Source of the DNA: Sphingobacteriia bacterium
GTDB lineage: Bacteria > Bacteroidota > Bacteroidia > Chitinophagales > Chitinophagaceae
NCBI GenBank assembly: GCA_947452295.1
Contig: CANGCK010000015.1
Location: forward strand, 1 to 64,000
Length of the DNA stretch: 64,000 bases
Direction: 5' to 3'
Shown: piece after piece, positions 61,686-64,000 of the stretch
How positions within the stretch are numbered: position 1 is the stretch's first letter
Layout of the letters: each line of letters opens with the position of its first letter
The notes under the pieces: model-generated
The model's database searches: none
Told to the model about the DNA's origin: nothing
Seen by the model: only the letters and a program-made list of their open reading frames with translations
Made by a program: the position numbers and the translations under genes

Positions 61686-63563
61686 GTGAGTGATATTATT
61701 CAATTATTACCCGATAACATAGCCAACCAAATTGCAGCCGGTGAGGTAATACAGCGCCCGTCAAGTGCTGTTAAAGAGTTACTAGAAAATGCAGTTGATG
61801 CAGGTGCTACCAAAATAAAATTAATTGTAAATGATGCCGGGAAGGCATTGGTACAAGTAATAGATAATGGGAAGGGCATGAGCGAAACAGATGCCCGCAT
61901 GGCATTTGAGCGACATGCAACCAGTAAAATTAGGAATATAGATGATTTGTTTAGGATAAAAACCATGGGTTTTAGAGGGGAGGCATTGGCATCTATTGCT
62001 GCAGTAGCGCAGGTTGAGTTAAAAACAAAACGTGCAGATGATGAGCTGGGTACTTTTATTGAGATTGAAAATAGTAAAGTAATAAAACAAGAAGCTTGTG
62101 CAGCACCGGAAGGAACCAGCATTAGCATGAAGAACTTGTTTTTTAATGTGCCGGCACGTAGGAATTTTTTAAAAACCAACGCAGCTGAAATGCGGCAAAT
62201 TGTAGATGAGTTTATTCGGGTAGCTATGGCCTTCCCCGATATTCTTTTTACATTAACAAGTAATGGTCAAGAAGTATTTCATTTAGAAGCAGGTACCGGT
62301 AAACAACGCATTGTACAAATTTTAGGCAACAGCTATAATGCAAAACTGGTAAGTGTTTCAGAAGAAACCGATTACATGAATATTGCGGGTGTAATTGGCA
62401 AACCAGAAACAGCACGTAAAACCCGTGGTGATCAATATTTTTTTGTTAATAACCGTTTCATCAAAAGTGCTTACTTAAATCATGCAGTCAATAATGCGTT
62501 TGATGGCATCATCCCAAAAGATAGTTTCCCCAGCTATGTGTTATATATTGATGTTGATCCTTCACAGGTAGACATTAATGTACATCCCACCAAACAAGAA
62601 ATTAAATTTGAAGACGAGAAAATAATGTATGCGTTTGTGCAAGCTGCTGTTAAACACGCTTTAGCGCAATTTAGCATTGCACCTTCTTTGGATTTTTCAT
62701 TAAATGCCGACATACAAGGACTAGATGCAGTGAGTAAACCATTTACATCAGATCAACAATTTGCAGCAGCTTCTTCAAATTTATACAAAACATTTTCACA
62801 AAAGAATCAGGCACATTTTATTGAGCCAAACAATAAAAGCGGTAGTGGAGAATTAAAACATTGGAAGGAATTTTATGCAGCCGCAGAACAAGAAATTCCT
62901 TCTGTTGGTAAATTTCAAGAGATTGGCAGTAGCGCAACACCAGTATTCGAATCGGTTCCGTTTATGGAAGATGCTGTATTGCAGATTCCAGATTATAAAG
63001 CATGTTATCAACTACACCAAACCTATATAGTAGTAGAAAGCAATGATGGCTATATTTTAGTGCATCAACAATTTGCACATGAGCGCATTTTATTTGAACA
63101 ATACATTGCAGCAGCAACGAGCCAGCAAGTACCTACACAAAAAAGTTTGTTTCCGATAACGTTAGAATTAACTGGCACTGATGCAGTATTACTAACGGAG
63201 TTATTGCCCGACATGCAAGCTATTGGGTACCATATTGAGCCGTTCGGACAAAATAGTTTTGTTATACAAGGTACACCAGCCGACGTAATTAGTGGCGACG
63301 AAAAACATGCTGTTGAAATGTTGATTGAACAATTTAAACATTACAGTAGTGATGTTAAATTTAGTAAAAGAGAGAAACTCATTCGCTGTATGGCTCGCCA
63401 ACAATGTATTAAAACGGGAAAAACATTAAGCATACTAGAAATGAGTACATTAGTAGCATCATTGTTTACTTGTAATACACCAAATGTATCACCAGGCGGC
63501 AACCCCACTTATCTTGAGTTTAAAGAAAACTATTTAACAAAAATGTTTGGAAGAGAGCGTTAA
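61686..63563 (+). CDS. mutL: DNA mismatch repair protein MutL
   Basis: This 625-residue protein starts with GTG. The N-terminal GHKL ATPase has IAAGEVIQRPSSAVKELLENAVDAGA, DNGKGM and GFRGEALASIAAV, followed by the transducer domain (DVDPSQVDINVHPTKQEIKF). In the C-terminal dimerisation domain the endonuclease-type motif DQHA-x2-E-x4-E appears as HQQFAHERILFE, and the CPHGRPT motif as SPGGNPT, so nicking activity is doubtful. It couples mismatch recognition by MutS to downstream repair. Its stop overlaps the convergent dacB stop (TTAA). Confidence 0.95.
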   Translation: MSDIIQLLPDNIANQIAAGEVIQRPSSAVKELLENAVDAGATKIKLIVNDAGKALVQVIDNGKGMSETDARMAFERHATSKIRNIDDLFRIKTMGFRGEALASIAAVAQVELKTKRADDELGTFIEIENSKVIKQEACAAPEGTSISMKNLFFNVPARRNFLKTNAAEMRQIVDEFIRVAMAFPDILFTLTSNGQEVFHLEAGTGKQRIVQILGNSYNAKLVSVSEETDYMNIAGVIGKPETARKTRGDQYFFVNNRFIKSAYLNHAVNNAFDGIIPKDSFPSYVLYIDVDPSQVDINVHPTKQEIKFEDEKIMYAFVQAAVKHALAQFSIAPSLDFSLNADIQGLDAVSKPFTSDQQFAAASSNLYKTFSQKNQAHFIEPNNKSGSGELKHWKEFYAAAEQEIPSVGKFQEIGSSATPVFESVPFMEDAVLQIPDYKACYQLHQTYIVVESNDGYILVHQQFAHERILFEQYIAAATSQQVPTQKSLFPITLELTGTDAVLLTELLPDMQAIGYHIEPFGQNSFVIQGTPADVISGDEKHAVEMLIEQFKHYSSDVKFSKREKLIRCMARQQCIKTGKTLSILEMSTLVASLFTCNTPNVSPGGNPTYLEFKENYLTKMFGRER

Positions 63564-64000
63564 TAGGTTTCTATAATATTACTAAGTAATTGTTCTATCG
63601 ATTTACGAATTACACTTGCACTAGATTGATGGGCATTAACCAAAACAGAAAAAATCAACGATTTGCCTTTATTGGTGGTAATAAATCCACTGATTGCCAC
63701 AGTATTGCTTAGTGTTCCTGTTTTTGCATAAATTTTACCGGCATAGTTTTTATACAAACCTGCCAAAGTTCCATCATCTCCTGTAGGAAAAATAGCTTGT
63801 ATACGATCCCAAGCAAATTCATTTTTTATTTGTGTAAGCACCCATACAAAATCTTTTGGGCTCATTAAATTATAACGGCTCAGTCCACTGCCATCCACCC
63901 ATTTTGGTTTTTGAGGTAAGTCTGCAAAATCTGATTGCAACAAATTGGTTATGATTTTATCATCATCCATTATACCAATTTTTTCATTGGCAACCATTAA
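63560..64000 (-). CDS. dacB: D-alanyl-D-alanine carboxypeptidase PBP4-type, partial
   Basis: Only the C-terminal ~146 residues are in the window, and the gene continues beyond the right edge. The frame is open to the end. The SxN-like motif is in WVDGSGLSRYN and the KTG motif in YAKTGTLSN, both typical of peptidase family S13 (PBP4/DacB). FSVLVN follows. The catalytic SxxK lies upstream, outside the window. It works in periplasmic peptidoglycan maturation. The frame could formally start at 63997, but this is internal. Confidence 0.85.
   Translation of the reverse strand, partial: LMVANEKIGIMDDDKIITNLLQSDFADLPQKPKWVDGSGLSRYNLMSPKDFVWVLTQIKNEFAWDRIQAIFPTGDDGTLAGLYKNYAGKIYAKTGTLSNTVAISGFITTNKGKSLIFSVLVNAHQSSASVIRKSIEQLLSNIIETY

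Noticed and set aside
61700..62179. Minus-strand frame of 159 codons inside mutL
   Set aside because: It is the complement of the conserved MutL ATPase domain, which explains why it stays open.
1..64000. tRNA, rRNA, CRISPR array, prophage or integrative element
   Set aside because: No cloverleaf, no rRNA-like segment, no regularly spaced repeats and no integrase or phage gene could be recognised by eye.

Overview
The window is AT-rich DNA from a member of the Bacteroidota. Evidence for this is three SusC/SusD pairs, the gliding proteins GldD and GldE, promoter elements of the TAnnTTTG type, and almost no Shine-Dalgarno sequences. A relative of Chitinophagaceae is my best guess, but that is inference from gene style. 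No tRNA, rRNA, CRISPR array, transposase or integrase was found.

Region 1 (about 0.2-26 kb) is a pectin utilisation locus. A minus-strand block (25834 to 15513) encodes a SusC/SusD glycan importer, a family 1 pectate lyase, a rhamnogalacturonan-acetylesterase-like SGNH hydrolase, a pectin methylesterase, a GH43 enzyme and a small exported NTF2-like protein. A second minus-strand block (14236 to 685) encodes a GH28-GH105 fusion enzyme, a divergent pectinesterase and the full intracellular pathway: UxaC-UxaB-UxaA for galacturonate, KduI-KduD for the unsaturated product of lyases, then KdgK and the KDPG aldolase, plus a hexuronate transporter. Both arms meet at 2-keto-3-deoxygluconate and end in pyruvate and glyceraldehyde 3-phosphate. 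A LacI-family regulator lies between the blocks. An identical 19-bp site occurs next to the regulator/GH28 divergent promoters and upstream of susC, so one regulator probably controls both blocks. A frameshifted DUF3592 gene and a 38-bp perfect palindrome sit at the left edge.

Region 2 (26-34.4 kb) is housekeeping: a LutB-like iron-sulfur protein, a DUF3109 protein, gldD, gldE, mutY, an HU protein, a TPR protein, a 31-residue very basic ribosomal-type protein and ribonuclease G.

Region 3 (34.6-53.3 kb) is envelope-related: a TonB-dependent receptor with an inverted repeat in its promoter, two tandem DUF3857/transglutaminase-like proteins (one lacks the catalytic cysteine), and two SusC/SusD modules without degradative enzymes beside them. 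One of these modules carries a DUF1735 lipoprotein. Between the modules and the DUF3857 genes lie a 29-bp-stem hairpin and the relic of another SusD tail with its own decayed terminator.

Region 4 (53.6-64 kb) is housekeeping again: radA, comF-like, glutathione peroxidase, DNA polymerase III delta-prime, ricT, a small decayed stretch, an M3 peptidase, mutL and the 3' part of a PBP4-type carboxypeptidase that runs off the right edge.
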